A DNA stretch of 64,000 bases, from the NCBI RefSeq assembly GCF_040438645.1, contig NZ_CP159253.1, positions 1-64,000 of the forward strand, in the 5' to 3' direction. Position numbers and translations under genes: made by a program. The stretch comes from Mesorhizobium sp. WSM2240. Its GTDB lineage: Bacteria; Pseudomonadota; Alphaproteobacteria; Rhizobiales; Rhizobiaceae. Below are positions 8,990-18,717 of this stretch, piece after piece (the first letter of the stretch is position 1; each line of letters begins with the position of its first letter). The notes under the pieces were generated by a model that saw nothing but the letters and a program-made list of their open reading frames with translations, was not told the origin of the DNA and did no database searches.

Positions 8990-9550
8990 GTGTCTCGCTT
9001 CGCATCGCTTCGCATGACCGTCAGTGCAGCGCTGCTCGGTCTGGCGTTCATTTGCCCCACCACATTTCCAACAACGGCGCAAACTGCGGCCGGCCAGCAC
9101 GTAACGCGCGGCCCGAGCGGGCTGCCTCTGCCGCGCTTCGTCAGCCTCAAATCGGGCCGCGTGAACTCGCGCATCGGCCCCGGCCTCAATTATGCGGTCG
9201 ACTGGCTGTACATGAAGCCGGGACTGCCAATGGAGATCATCCAGGAATACGACAATTGGCGGCGCGTGCGCGATTCGGACGGCTCCGAAGGCTGGATCAA
9301 CCAGTCGCTGCTGTCGGGCCGGCGCACGGCGATCACCGCGCCGTGGCAACGCGGCAAGGATACGCAGCTCACGCTTCTGGCCGAGCCCGACAAGGAGGCC
9401 AGTACGGTCGCAATCGTCGAACCAGGCGTGGTCGGCACGATCAAGCAGTGCAACGGCGAATGGTGCCAAATGACCTTCAACGGGCACACGGGTTGGATCG
9501 CCCAAACCCAGGTGTGGGGCGCCTATCCGGGCGAGCAGGTCAAGGATTGA
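8990..9550 (+). CDS. Secreted bacterial SH3-domain protein
   Basis: A 186-residue exported protein. A signal peptide covers about residues 1-35 (basic start, then VSAALLGLAFI, ending near TTAQTAAG). Two SH3-like repeats follow: about 50-105 (RVNSRIGPGLNYAVDWLY to GSEGWINQSLL) and about 120-175 (TLLAEPDKEASTVAIVEPG to HTGWIAQTQVWG). Such domains bind cell-wall peptides, and a cell-envelope role is inferred. The start is taken as GTG 8990 because AAAGGA lies 9 bases upstream, whereas the internal ATG 9014 has no ribosome site. Its last 11 bases overlap the end of the convergent DUF4260 gene. Confidence 0.8.
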   Translation: MSRFASLRMTVSAALLGLAFICPTTFPTTAQTAAGQHVTRGPSGLPLPRFVSLKSGRVNSRIGPGLNYAVDWLYMKPGLPMEIIQEYDNWRRVRDSDGSEGWINQSLLSGRRTAITAPWQRGKDTQLTLLAEPDKEASTVAIVEPGVVGTIKQCNGEWCQMTFNGHTGWIAQTQVWGAYPGEQVKD

Positions 9551-9875
9551 CAGGTTTATCCCGGCCGATGCGGCCGAGATGCGTGTCCTGAAATCCGGTG
9601 GAGAATTTCAGCCCGTAGCCGAGCGCGCGGTCGATCGCGATATGGGCGAGCCATATCGCGGAGATTTGCATCGCCAGATCCTGCCCGGCCAGGAAGCCGA
9701 ATGCCAGCAGGCATAGCGGCATGATCAGCGTGTGAAAGAGATTGTAGGCGTAAGCCCCGATGCGCGGACCGGCGAGATAGCCGAGCATCGAGAGGTCGGG
9801 CGCGAGGATCAGTAGGAAAAACAGCGGCCAGGAACCGCCGGACAGGGAATAGCCGGCAACGCACAGGCCAAACAA
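9540..9875 (-). CDS. DUF4260 family small membrane protein
   Basis: A membrane protein of about 111 residues with three or four hydrophobic segments. It shows the DUF4260 hallmarks LAPDLSMLGYLAGPRIGA, a YNLFHT motif, IWLAHIAIDRALGYGLK and FQDTHLGRIG. Function unknown. The only standard start codon in frame is TTG 9875. Family-like sequence (LLRLEWAF) continues upstream to about 9912, where a stop sits and no ATG, GTG or TTG is present. The N-terminus is therefore either truncated here or started unusually. It lies just after irr on the same strand. Confidence 0.7.
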   Translation of the reverse strand: MFGLCVAGYSLSGGSWPLFFLLILAPDLSMLGYLAGPRIGAYAYNLFHTLIMPLCLLAFGFLAGQDLAMQISAIWLAHIAIDRALGYGLKFSTGFQDTHLGRIGRDKPVNP

Positions 9876-9930
9876 AAAGGCCCATTCGAGCCTGAGGAGG
9901 AGATCAAGCGGCCGGGAAGACTAGCGCTGG

Positions 9931-10377
9931 TCAGACATTCCGCTTGGGGCGGAGCCGTACGACGATGTCGACGTTGCAGATTTCCATGCCTTCCGGTGGC
10001 TCGGGCAGGTTGCGGACCTCGACCGGGCCGGAAGCGATGTCGAAGACCTTGTTTTCGCCTTCGATGAAGAAATGGTGATGGTCGGAGGTGTTGGTGTCGA
10101 AATAGGTTTTCGAACCCTCGACCGCCAGGATGCGCAGCAGGCCGGCTTCGGTGAACTGGTGCAGCGCGTTGTAGACCGTTGCCAGCGAAACTGGGACTCC
10201 AGCGGCGAGCGCTTCCTCGTGCAGTTCCTCAGCCGAGAGATGCCGGTCGCCCTTGGCGAACAGCAGATCGGCCAGCGCCACGCGCTGACGCGTCGGCCGC
10301 AGTCCCGCTTCGCGCACCCGCTGATCGACGCTCACACCATCCTTGCAATTCAGAACCATCAACCCGCCAAACTTCAC
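9931..10377 (-). CDS. irr: Iron response regulator Irr (Fur family)
   Basis: Irr is the rhizobial Fur-family repressor/activator that senses haem and controls iron and haem genes. The 148-residue product has the Fur winged helix with GLRPTRQRVALADLLFAKGDRH (about 25-47) and VSLATVYNALHQFTEAGLLR (about 63-82), and the Irr-type histidine cluster HHHFF at 100-104. The N-terminal haem-regulatory Cys-Pro of Bradyrhizobium Irr is absent. The start is GTG 10377 with GGGAGG 7 bases upstream; ATG 10359 is an alternative. It is divergent from fabA, the usual rhizobial arrangement, across a region with a strong dyad. Confidence 0.9.
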   Translation of the reverse strand: MKFGGLMVLNCKDGVSVDQRVREAGLRPTRQRVALADLLFAKGDRHLSAEELHEEALAAGVPVSLATVYNALHQFTEAGLLRILAVEGSKTYFDTNTSDHHHFFIEGENKVFDIASGPVEVRNLPEPPEGMEICNVDIVVRLRPKRNV

Positions 10378-10425
10378 CTGTATGCCTCCCGAACCGCGAT
10401 CCCCATGGGTTCAACGGCGCCGGAT

Positions 10426-10459
10426 GGTTTACCCGACATATATTCTGTCGCGGTAAACC
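10426..10459. promoter_or_regulatory. 34-base dyad between irr and fabA
   Basis: Two arms mirror each other. GGTTTACC followed by CGACA (10426-10438) pairs with TGTCG, one extra C, then GGTAAACC (10446-10459). The centre is the 7-base TATATTC. That is 13 paired positions with one bulge, far beyond chance for an intergenic region. It sits 49 bases upstream of the irr start and 137 upstream of fabA, so it could be an operator for either promoter. It does not obviously match the published Irr iron-control element. The binding protein is unknown. Confidence 0.6.
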
Positions 10460-10596
10460 GATCAATAGGCGCGGATTGACCCGGAAAGGCCGGCACGCTA
10501 GTTCGTTCACTGCTGTTTCCGACCCGAAACAGACTATGATAGTGACATTGCCAAGGGCGCCGCAGCGCGCCCACAAATTTATGGGGACGGAATTTC

Positions 10597-11115
10597 ATGG
10601 CGGTTGCGAAGTCCAGCTACGAATACGAGGAACTGCTTGCCTGCGCGCGCGGCGAACTCTTCGGGTCCGGAAATGCGCAGCTTCCCTATCCGCCGATGCT
10701 GATGTTCAACCGGATCACTGAAATCAGCGACACGGGCGGCGAATTCGGCAAGGGCTTCGTGCGCGCCGAACTTGACATCCACCGCGACCTTTGGTTCTTC
10801 CCCTGCCATTTCATCGGCGATCCGGTGATGCCGGGCTGCCTTGGGCTTGATGCGCTGTGGCAGCTCTCCGGCTTCTTCCTCGGTTGGCTTGGCGAACCGG
10901 GCAAGGGCCGCGCACTGTCGACCGGCGAGGTGAAGTTCACTGGCATGGTGACGCCCGCCAACAAACGGGTGGAATATGGCGTCGACTTCAAGCGCGTGAT
11001 GCGCGGACGGCTGGTGCTGGGCATCGGCGACGGCTGGCTGAAGGCCGACGGCGAGACCATATACAAGGCCACTGACCTTAGGGTCGGCCTGTTCAAGGAA
11101 GCAGCGGCCGCCTGA
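10597..11115 (+). CDS. fabA: 3-hydroxydecanoyl-ACP dehydratase/isomerase
   Basis: FabA dehydrates 3-hydroxydecanoyl-ACP and isomerises the trans-2 product to cis-3, the committed step of anaerobic-type unsaturated fatty acid synthesis. The 172-residue protein is standard length. The catalytic pair is visible as His71 in [13 protein letters not shown] and Asp85 in GLDALWQ. ATG 10597 is preceded by GGGGACGG. It begins the fabA-fabB-fabI operon, with fabB 31 bases downstream. Confidence 0.97.
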   Translation: MAVAKSSYEYEELLACARGELFGSGNAQLPYPPMLMFNRITEISDTGGEFGKGFVRAELDIHRDLWFFPCHFIGDPVMPGCLGLDALWQLSGFFLGWLGEPGKGRALSTGEVKFTGMVTPANKRVEYGVDFKRVMRGRLVLGIGDGWLKADGETIYKATDLRVGLFKEAAAA

Positions 11116-11146
11116 ACGGCCCAGTAAAATCGCGAAGGAGTTGCCG

Positions 11147-12367
11147 ATGAGACGTGTCGTCGTGACAGGCCTTGGGATCGTGTCGTCCATCGGCAACAAT
11201 GCCGACGAGGTGCAGGCCTCGCTGCATGGCGCCCGGTCGGGCATAAGCTTTTCCAGCGATTTCGCCGAACACGGCTTCCGCTGCCAGGTATGGGGGGCGC
11301 CGACGCTCGACCCGACAGAGCTGGTCGACCGGCGGGCGATGCGCTTCCTGCACAAGGGCGGGGCGTGGAACCACGTCGCCATGCAGCAGGCGATAGCATC
11401 CGGGGGTCTCGAGGAAGGCGATATCACCAACGAACGCACCGGCATCATCATGGGCTCGGGCGGCCCGTCGACGAAGACGATCGTAGAGGCCGCCGAAATC
11501 ACTGAGAAGAACAATAGCCCCAAGCGTATCGGGCCTTTCGCAGTGCCGAAGGCGATGTCGTCGACGGCATCGGCGACGCTCGCGACCTGGTTCAAGATTC
11601 ACGGCGTCAACTATTCGATCTCGTCGGCCTGCTCGACCTCGGCGCATTGCATCGGCAACGCCTACGAACTCATCCAGTTCGGCAAACAGGACATCATCTT
11701 CGCCGGCGGCCACGAGGATCTCGACTGGACGATGTCGAACCTGTTCGACGCCATGGGCGCGATGTCTTCGAAGTTCAACGACAGGCCTTCGGTGGCGTCC
11801 CGCGCATATGACGTCAACCGCGACGGTTTCGTCATTGCCGGCGGCGCGGGCGTGCTGGTGGTTGAAGAACTGGAGCATGCCAAGGCTCGCGGCGCGAAAA
11901 TATATGCCGAGATCGTCGGCTACGGCGCGACATCGGACGGCTACGACATGGTCGCACCGTCAGGCGAAGGCGCGGTGCGCTGCATGAAGCAGGCGATCTC
12001 CACCGTCAAGGGCGATGTCGACTACATCAACACGCACGGCACCTCGACGCCGGTCGGCGATTCGAAGGAGATGGGCGCGATCCGCGAGGTGTTCGGCGAC
12101 AAGATGCCGAATATCACGTCGACCAAGTCGCTGACCGGGCACTCGCTCGGCGCTGCAGGCGTGCAGGAATCGATCTATTCGATCCTGATGATGCAGGGAG
12201 GCTTCATCGGCGAAAGCGCCCATATCGAGGAACTCGATCCGGAGTTCGAAGGCATGCCGATCGTGCGCAAGCGCATCGACAACGCCAAGATCGACACCGT
12301 GCTGTCGAATTCGTTCGGCTTCGGCGGCACCAACGCCACGCTCGTCTTCCAGCGCTACAACGGCTGA
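11147..12367 (+). CDS. fabB: 3-oxoacyl-ACP synthase I
   Basis: FabB elongates acyl-ACP, including the cis-3-decenoyl product of FabA. The 406-residue thiolase-fold protein shows the Cys-His-His triad: Cys162 in [10 protein letters not shown], a His in [12 protein letters not shown] near 297 and a His in [12 protein letters not shown] near 332. The C-terminal [12 protein letters not shown] loop is also present. ATG 11147 has GAAGGAG 7 bases before it; the TTG two codons upstream is less likely. It is followed 7 bases later by fabI. Confidence 0.97.
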   Translation: MRRVVVTGLGIVSSIGNNADEVQASLHGARSGISFSSDFAEHGFRCQVWGAPTLDPTELVDRRAMRFLHKGGAWNHVAMQQAIASGGLEEGDITNERTGIIMGSGGPSTKTIVEAAEITEKNNSPKRIGPFAVPKAMSSTASATLATWFKIHGVNYSISSACSTSAHCIGNAYELIQFGKQDIIFAGGHEDLDWTMSNLFDAMGAMSSKFNDRPSVASRAYDVNRDGFVIAGGAGVLVVEELEHAKARGAKIYAEIVGYGATSDGYDMVAPSGEGAVRCMKQAISTVKGDVDYINTHGTSTPVGDSKEMGAIREVFGDKMPNITSTKSLTGHSLGAAGVQESIYSILMMQGGFIGESAHIEELDPEFEGMPIVRKRIDNAKIDTVLSNSFGFGGTNATLVFQRYNG

Positions 12368-12374
12368 GGGTTCG

Positions 12375-13187
12375 ATGAACGGATTGATGAAGGGCAAACG
12401 CGGCCTGATCATGGGGGTCGCGAACGATCATTCCATCGCCTGGGGCATCGCCAAAAAACTTGCCGAACAGGGCGCAGAACTCGCCTTCACCTATCAGGGC
12501 GAGGCCTTCGGCCGCCGCGTCAAGCCGCTGGCCGAGAAGGTCGGCGCATCGCTGGTGCTGCCCTGCGACGTGGAAGACAGCGCCTCCGTCAGCTCCGTCT
12601 TCGAGACGCTGGGCAAGGAATGGGGCGGTATGGACTTTGTCGTCCACGCGATCGGCTTTTCCGACAAGAACGAGCTGAAGGGGCTTTACGCCGACACCAG
12701 CCGCGAGAATTTCATCCGCACCATGGTGATCTCCTGCTATTCCTTCACCGAAGTCGCGCGCCATGCCGCGGCGCTGATGAAGGAAGGCGGCTCGATGATC
12801 ACGCTGACCTACGCGGGATCGGTGCGGATCATGCCGAATTACAACGTCATGGGCGTCGCCAAGGCCGGGCTCGAATCCAGCGTACGCTATCTCGCTAACG
12901 ATTACGGCCCGCACGGCATCCGCGTGAACGCCATCTCAGCGGGTCCGGTTCGCACGCTTGCCGGCGCGGGTATTGCCGATGCGCGGCACATGTTCTCCTA
13001 CCAGCAGCGCAATTCGCCGCTGCGGCGCACGGTCACGATCGATGAAGTCGGCGGCTCGGCGCTCTATCTGCTGTCGGACCTGTCGTCCGGCGTTACCGGC
13101 GAGATCCACTATGTCGATTCCGGCTATCACATCGTGTCGATGCCGACGCTGGAAGAGCTGAAGCGGACGGGCGACGAGCGGGAGTAA
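12375..13187 (+). CDS. fabI: Enoyl-ACP reductase (NADH)
   Basis: FabI performs the last reduction of each fatty acid elongation cycle and is the target of triclosan-type inhibitors. The 270-residue short-chain dehydrogenase has the FabI-type dinucleotide site GVANDHSIAWGIAKKLAEQG (about 15-34). The catalytic Tyr and Lys lie in the segment NYNVMGVAKAGLE near 155-167. The C-terminus GEIHYVDSGYHIVSMP is family-typical. It ends 4 bases before the convergent RsmC-like gene. Confidence 0.96.
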   Translation: MNGLMKGKRGLIMGVANDHSIAWGIAKKLAEQGAELAFTYQGEAFGRRVKPLAEKVGASLVLPCDVEDSASVSSVFETLGKEWGGMDFVVHAIGFSDKNELKGLYADTSRENFIRTMVISCYSFTEVARHAAALMKEGGSMITLTYAGSVRIMPNYNVMGVAKAGLESSVRYLANDYGPHGIRVNAISAGPVRTLAGAGIADARHMFSYQQRNSPLRRTVTIDEVGGSALYLLSDLSSGVTGEIHYVDSGYHIVSMPTLEELKRTGDERE

Positions 13188-13191
13188 GCGC

Positions 13192-14208
13192 TCAGCGCTT
13201 CGCCGCCAGAACCTTGAACACGCCGTCGCGCGCGACCTCGAAATGACTGGAGAAGACCTCGGCGAGCGTCTTCTCGTAGGGAAGCTGGCGGTTCGCGACC
13301 ATCAGCAGCCGGCCGCCGGGCTTCAGGGCGACGCTGGCCGTCCGGATCATCCTCTGGCCTATGTCGGGCTCCGCCTCTCGCTTCTGGTGAAAGGGCGGGT
13401 TCATGACGATGAAATCGTAGCGGCGGGGAACCTCTTCGGCCAGCAGATCGTGCCAGAAGAAGCGCGGCTCGACCGACCCGGCCCCAGCGAGATTACGCTT
13501 GGCGGCTTCCAGTGACGCGAAATCCGCCTCGTAGAGGTCAAGCGCCGAAATTTTTGGGTAGCGCTGCGCCAGTTCCGCCGCAAGAAAGCCCCAGCCGGCG
13601 CAGAAATCCGCGACCGCGCCGGAAATCTTCTCGGGCAGATTGTCAGCCAGAAGCTTCGATCCGGCGTCAATGCGGTCCGACGAGAACATGCCGGGCGCCG
13701 CGACGAAACGGCCTTCGATCAGGGTCTCGCCATTGCCTGTGCACAGTGCAGCCACCGCCTGCGAGACATCGCCCGGACGCCGGAACCAGAAGGCGACGCC
13801 ATGATGCTTCGGCATCTGGCCCTCAAGATCGAGCAGTCCCTCCACACGCTTGCGCAGGCTCGCTATGCCGTCATCCTTGCCGCCGGCGACCAAGATCAGC
13901 GCGCCCGCTCTGACGCGGCGGAGCGCCTCGGCGATACGAAGCTCGTTCTGGCCGCGATGCCGTCCGCACAGGACCAGCGCCGCGTCGAAATTTTCTCCCT
14001 CCGGCTGCGGCGCGGTTTTATAGCGGCCCGCCAGCACCCGGAACCAGGGTCGGAAGCCTTGAACGAGCGAAAGATCGGCGTCAAATCCTTCCGGAAGCCG
14101 GAAGCCGGGTTCGGCGCCGAGGAAGAGAACGCGCTGGTCTTCGCCGGGCGCGGCAAGCGACTCGGCTTCGAACGGGTGGAACAAGGTCTTCAGCGCGTCG
14201 TGAGGCAT
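13192..14208 (-). CDS. RsmC-like class I methyltransferase
   Basis: A 338-residue protein resembling ribosomal RNA small subunit methyltransferase C (16S m2G1207). It has a degenerate N-terminal methyltransferase-like half (about 1-165) and a catalytic half with the SAM-binding segment VADFCAGWGFLAAELA near 205 and the base-modifying motif FIVMNPPFH near 270. ATG 14208 gives MPHDALKTLFHP, the family start; the frame is open 16 codons further but without homology. It follows pnp's terminator on the same strand. The exact rRNA target is inferred from family only. Confidence 0.82.
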   Translation of the reverse strand: MPHDALKTLFHPFEAESLAAPGEDQRVLFLGAEPGFRLPEGFDADLSLVQGFRPWFRVLAGRYKTAPQPEGENFDAALVLCGRHRGQNELRIAEALRRVRAGALILVAGGKDDGIASLRKRVEGLLDLEGQMPKHHGVAFWFRRPGDVSQAVAALCTGNGETLIEGRFVAAPGMFSSDRIDAGSKLLADNLPEKISGAVADFCAGWGFLAAELAQRYPKISALDLYEADFASLEAAKRNLAGAGSVEPRFFWHDLLAEEVPRRYDFIVMNPPFHQKREAEPDIGQRMIRTASVALKPGGRLLMVANRQLPYEKTLAEVFSSHFEVARDGVFKVLAAKR

Positions 14209-14252
14209 GATGGAAGCTGGGCCTAAATTGGCTGCTGAGAAAAAGGCGGACC

Positions 14253-14288
14253 ACAAACAAAACGGGCGCAGCTTGCGCCACGCCCGTT
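14253..14288 (-). terminator. Intrinsic terminator after pnp
   Basis: Read on the minus strand, the 8-base arms AACGGGCG (14288-14281) and CGCCCGTT (14268-14261) form a perfect stem with a 12-base loop. The T-rich TTGTTT follows. It lies 22 bases past the pnp stop, between pnp and the RsmC-like gene, in the right place to end the translation operon. Confidence 0.75.
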
Positions 14289-14309
14289 ATAGTCAAATGC
14301 GCGAGCCTA

Positions 14310-16457
<2,148 letters not shown>

Positions 16458-16759
16458 ATCTTGTCCTTACGTAATGCGGAAAGGGCCGCGAACCTCTCGC
16501 GGCGTCCTTCTCCTGGCTTGTTTCAGACGAGCCACGGGCAAGACAACGGGGTGTCTGGATAGTCGGCGTCGGATCAACGCCCCAGGCATCCTGCAATCCT
16601 GCCCCATGACCGTCTCATGAGGTGGTTCCGATGCAGCCCTGTGCCGTAGTCGGAACCAGTTCGGACACGATCCCCGGGACCATGTCCTGTCGGGAAGCCT
16701 TTGACGGCTGCCCGGATAAGCGAACGGCGGACCTCGATGAAGTCCGCCGGCCGGAAGTC
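16458..16759 (-). promoter_or_regulatory. rpsO-pnp spacer with hairpins in the pnp leader
   Basis: This 302-base gap has no gene. It contains two perfect inverted repeats on the minus-strand transcript. One is an 8-base stem directly behind rpsO (arms 16725-16732 and 16742-16749, CGGCGGAC against GTCCGCCG, 9-base loop). The other is a 9-base stem at 16623-16631 and 16650-16658 (TGGTTCCGA against TCGGAACCA, 18-base loop). The first has no T-run and could be an RNA-processing or weak termination site. The second lies in the pnp leader, where other bacteria carry the RNase III-cut structure used for pnp autoregulation. That role is inferred from position. Confidence 0.5.
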
Positions 16760-17029
16760 TTAGCGGCGCAGACCGAGTTTCTCGATCAGCGTCTGGTAGC
16801 GGCTTTCTTCGCGCGACTTCAAATAGTCGAGCAGACGGCGGCGCTGCGAAACGAGAGCGAGCAGACCACGACGGGAGTGATTGTCCTTCTTGTGGTCCTT
16901 GAAGTGTTCGGTCAGGTTCTTGATGCGCTCGGAAAGAATGGCCACCTGGACTTCCGGCGAACCGGTATCGCCTGGGGCGGTCGCAAATTCCGTCATCAAT
17001 TCCTTCTTGCGTTCAGCAGTAATCGACAT
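16760..17029 (-). CDS. rpsO: 30S ribosomal protein S15
   Basis: S15 binds the central domain of 16S rRNA and bridges to the large subunit. The 89-residue protein is exactly family length, with the conserved [17 protein letters not shown] (about 21-37), a central [12 protein letters not shown] and the C-terminal [12 protein letters not shown] 17029 gives [11 protein letters not shown]; the frame is open much further upstream but only as noise. It precedes pnp; a 208-base gap from truB probably holds its promoter. Confidence 0.98.
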   Translation of the reverse strand: MSITAERKKELMTEFATAPGDTGSPEVQVAILSERIKNLTEHFKDHKKDNHSRRGLLALVSQRRRLLDYLKSREESRYQTLIEKLGLRR

Positions 17030-17237
17030 CGTGCTTTTCCTTTCGAATTTGAGGAAACGGGTCGCCCTCAGCCGGGATGTCGTCCAGCAGGGGCCGGTGT
17101 ACATTGCGCGTCTCGCCCAATGCTGCGGCGCATATAGTGCAAAATCGAGCCGAAAGCCAGAGCGAATCCAAACCGGCAAAGAATCTCGGTCTGGCGGTCG
17201 GTTCAGAGCCATTTCGACTGGCGGGCGGCGGGATCGA

Positions 17238-18206
17238 TCAGCCGGCAAAAACCCGCTTCGGCTTGAACATGCCGGCTTCGACCGCACCGATCGCGACCAG
17301 CCGACCTCGAACCGTTGCACAGGCCTCCTCCGCCTCGACCGGGGCGTCACGGCCGCGGATGATGACAGGATTGCCGAGCCGGATTTTCGCCGCCGCGTCA
17401 TCTGTGACCGCGATCTGCGGCAGGCATTCCAGCGCGGCGCCGGTGTCGACCAGAAAGGAGTCGAGCGCGGCGAAGCGGTCGTTCCAGTTGCCGAGCGCGG
17501 CGGCCGGCTGATCCGGATCGGGTTTTGGCGGCGCTGCGGCTTCGAGCATTTCCAGCGTGACAAAGTCTTCCGCCGTGAACGGCTCGACCTCGACCCGGCG
17601 CAACTCGGCGATGTGGCCGTAGCAGCCGAGATCGCGGCCAATGTCGCGGGCCAGCGAGCGCACATAGGTGCCTTTGCCGCATTCGGTCTCGAAGACGGAG
17701 CGGCCATCCGCGGTCGTCTCGACCAGGTCGAGACGACCGATCTCGATCTCGCGCGGCGGAATATCTACGCTTTCGCCCTCACGGGCGAGGTCATAGGCGC
17801 GCTCACCGCCGATTTTTATGGCCGAGAACTGCGGCGGCGTCTGCATGATGACGCCGGTATATTTCGGCAGCAGCGCCAGGATCTCGGCCTCGCTCGGACG
17901 CTTGTCGGAAGTTTTTGTCACCGGGCCCTCGAGATCGTCGGTCGAGCGCTCCTCGCCCCAGGCGACGGTGAAGCGATAGACCTTGGCGCCGTCCATCACG
18001 TAGGGCACGGTCTTGGTCGCCTCGCCGAGCGCGATCGGCAGCATGCCCGAGGCTAGCGGGTCGAGCGTGCCGGCATGGCCGGCCTTCTCGGCCTGGAACA
18101 GCCATTTGATCTTGCCGACGGCGTCGGTCGAGCCCATGCCGACCGGCTTGTCGAGGATCAGCCAGCCGGAGACCGGCCGGCCCTTTTTCTTGCCGCGGCG
18201 CGCCAT
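17238..18206 (-). CDS. truB: tRNA pseudouridine-55 synthase TruB
   Basis: TruB makes the pseudouridine in the T-loop of tRNAs. The 322-residue product has the catalytic aspartate in [23 protein letters not shown] (about 40-62), the [21 protein letters not shown] segment near 115, and a C-terminal PUA-like region. ATG 18206 abuts the rbfA stop directly, so the two are translated together. It belongs to the rimP-to-pnp operon. Confidence 0.97.
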   Translation of the reverse strand: MARRGKKKGRPVSGWLILDKPVGMGSTDAVGKIKWLFQAEKAGHAGTLDPLASGMLPIALGEATKTVPYVMDGAKVYRFTVAWGEERSTDDLEGPVTKTSDKRPSEAEILALLPKYTGVIMQTPPQFSAIKIGGERAYDLAREGESVDIPPREIEIGRLDLVETTADGRSVFETECGKGTYVRSLARDIGRDLGCYGHIAELRRVEVEPFTAEDFVTLEMLEAAAPPKPDPDQPAAALGNWNDRFAALDSFLVDTGAALECLPQIAVTDDAAAKIRLGNPVIIRGRDAPVEAEEACATVRGRLVAIGAVEAGMFKPKRVFAG

Positions 18207-18608
18207 TTATTCCTCGTCGTCCTTGTCCAGGTCGCGCACCACTTCGGGCGAGCGCAGAAGCTCGTCGATCTTCGCGAAATTGTCGTAGCTGGTGTCGCGG
18301 CGGAAGCGGAACTCGGGCATGTACTTCATCTGTCGGAGCGCCGATGAGACGCGGCCGCGAATGAACTTGGCATTCCGGTTCAGCGCCTCGATCACCGCGG
18401 CGTCGTCTTTCGCGCCCAGCGGCGAGACGAACGCGGTCGCGATCTTGAGGTCGGGCGACATGCGGACCTCGGAAATCGAGATCACCGCCCCCTCGATCAC
18501 GTCGTCGCGAACCTCGCCGCGCTGGATCAGGTCTGAGAGGGCATGGCGCACCTGCTCGCCGACGCGAAGCATGCGCTGGGAGGGGCCTGAGGACTGGGGT
18601 CGGGGCAT
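18207..18608 (-). CDS. rbfA: Ribosome-binding factor A
   Basis: RbfA is a KH-like factor for late 30S maturation and cold adaptation. The 133-residue product has the family core [23 protein letters not shown] at about 11-33, [23 protein letters not shown] near 45-67 and [17 protein letters not shown] near 102-118. An acidic tail (DLDKDDEE) ends it. It is followed without a gap by truB and preceded by infB, the standard order. Confidence 0.96.
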   Translation of the reverse strand: MPRPQSSGPSQRMLRVGEQVRHALSDLIQRGEVRDDVIEGAVISISEVRMSPDLKIATAFVSPLGAKDDAAVIEALNRNAKFIRGRVSSALRQMKYMPEFRFRRDTSYDNFAKIDELLRSPEVVRDLDKDDEE

Positions 18609-18672
18609 CGTATAAATCCAAAAGACATGGAACGGGTGTAGGACCGCGTTCCATCTCTGATCGTTACGAACA

Positions 18673-18692
18673 ACGGCGGCACCTGCCGCCGT
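18673..18692 (-). terminator. GC-rich hairpin between infB and rbfA
   Basis: A perfect 8-base stem (ACGGCGGC at 18673-18680 and GCCGCCGT at 18685-18692) with a 4-base loop lies 25 bases past the infB stop. Read on the minus strand it is followed by TTGTTCGT, a poor T-run. It may be a partial terminator, an RNase site or a 3'-end stabiliser that sets rbfA-truB output relative to infB. Confidence 0.4.
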
Positions 18693-18717
18693 CTCTATTG
18701 TGCCGGTTACAAAGCGG

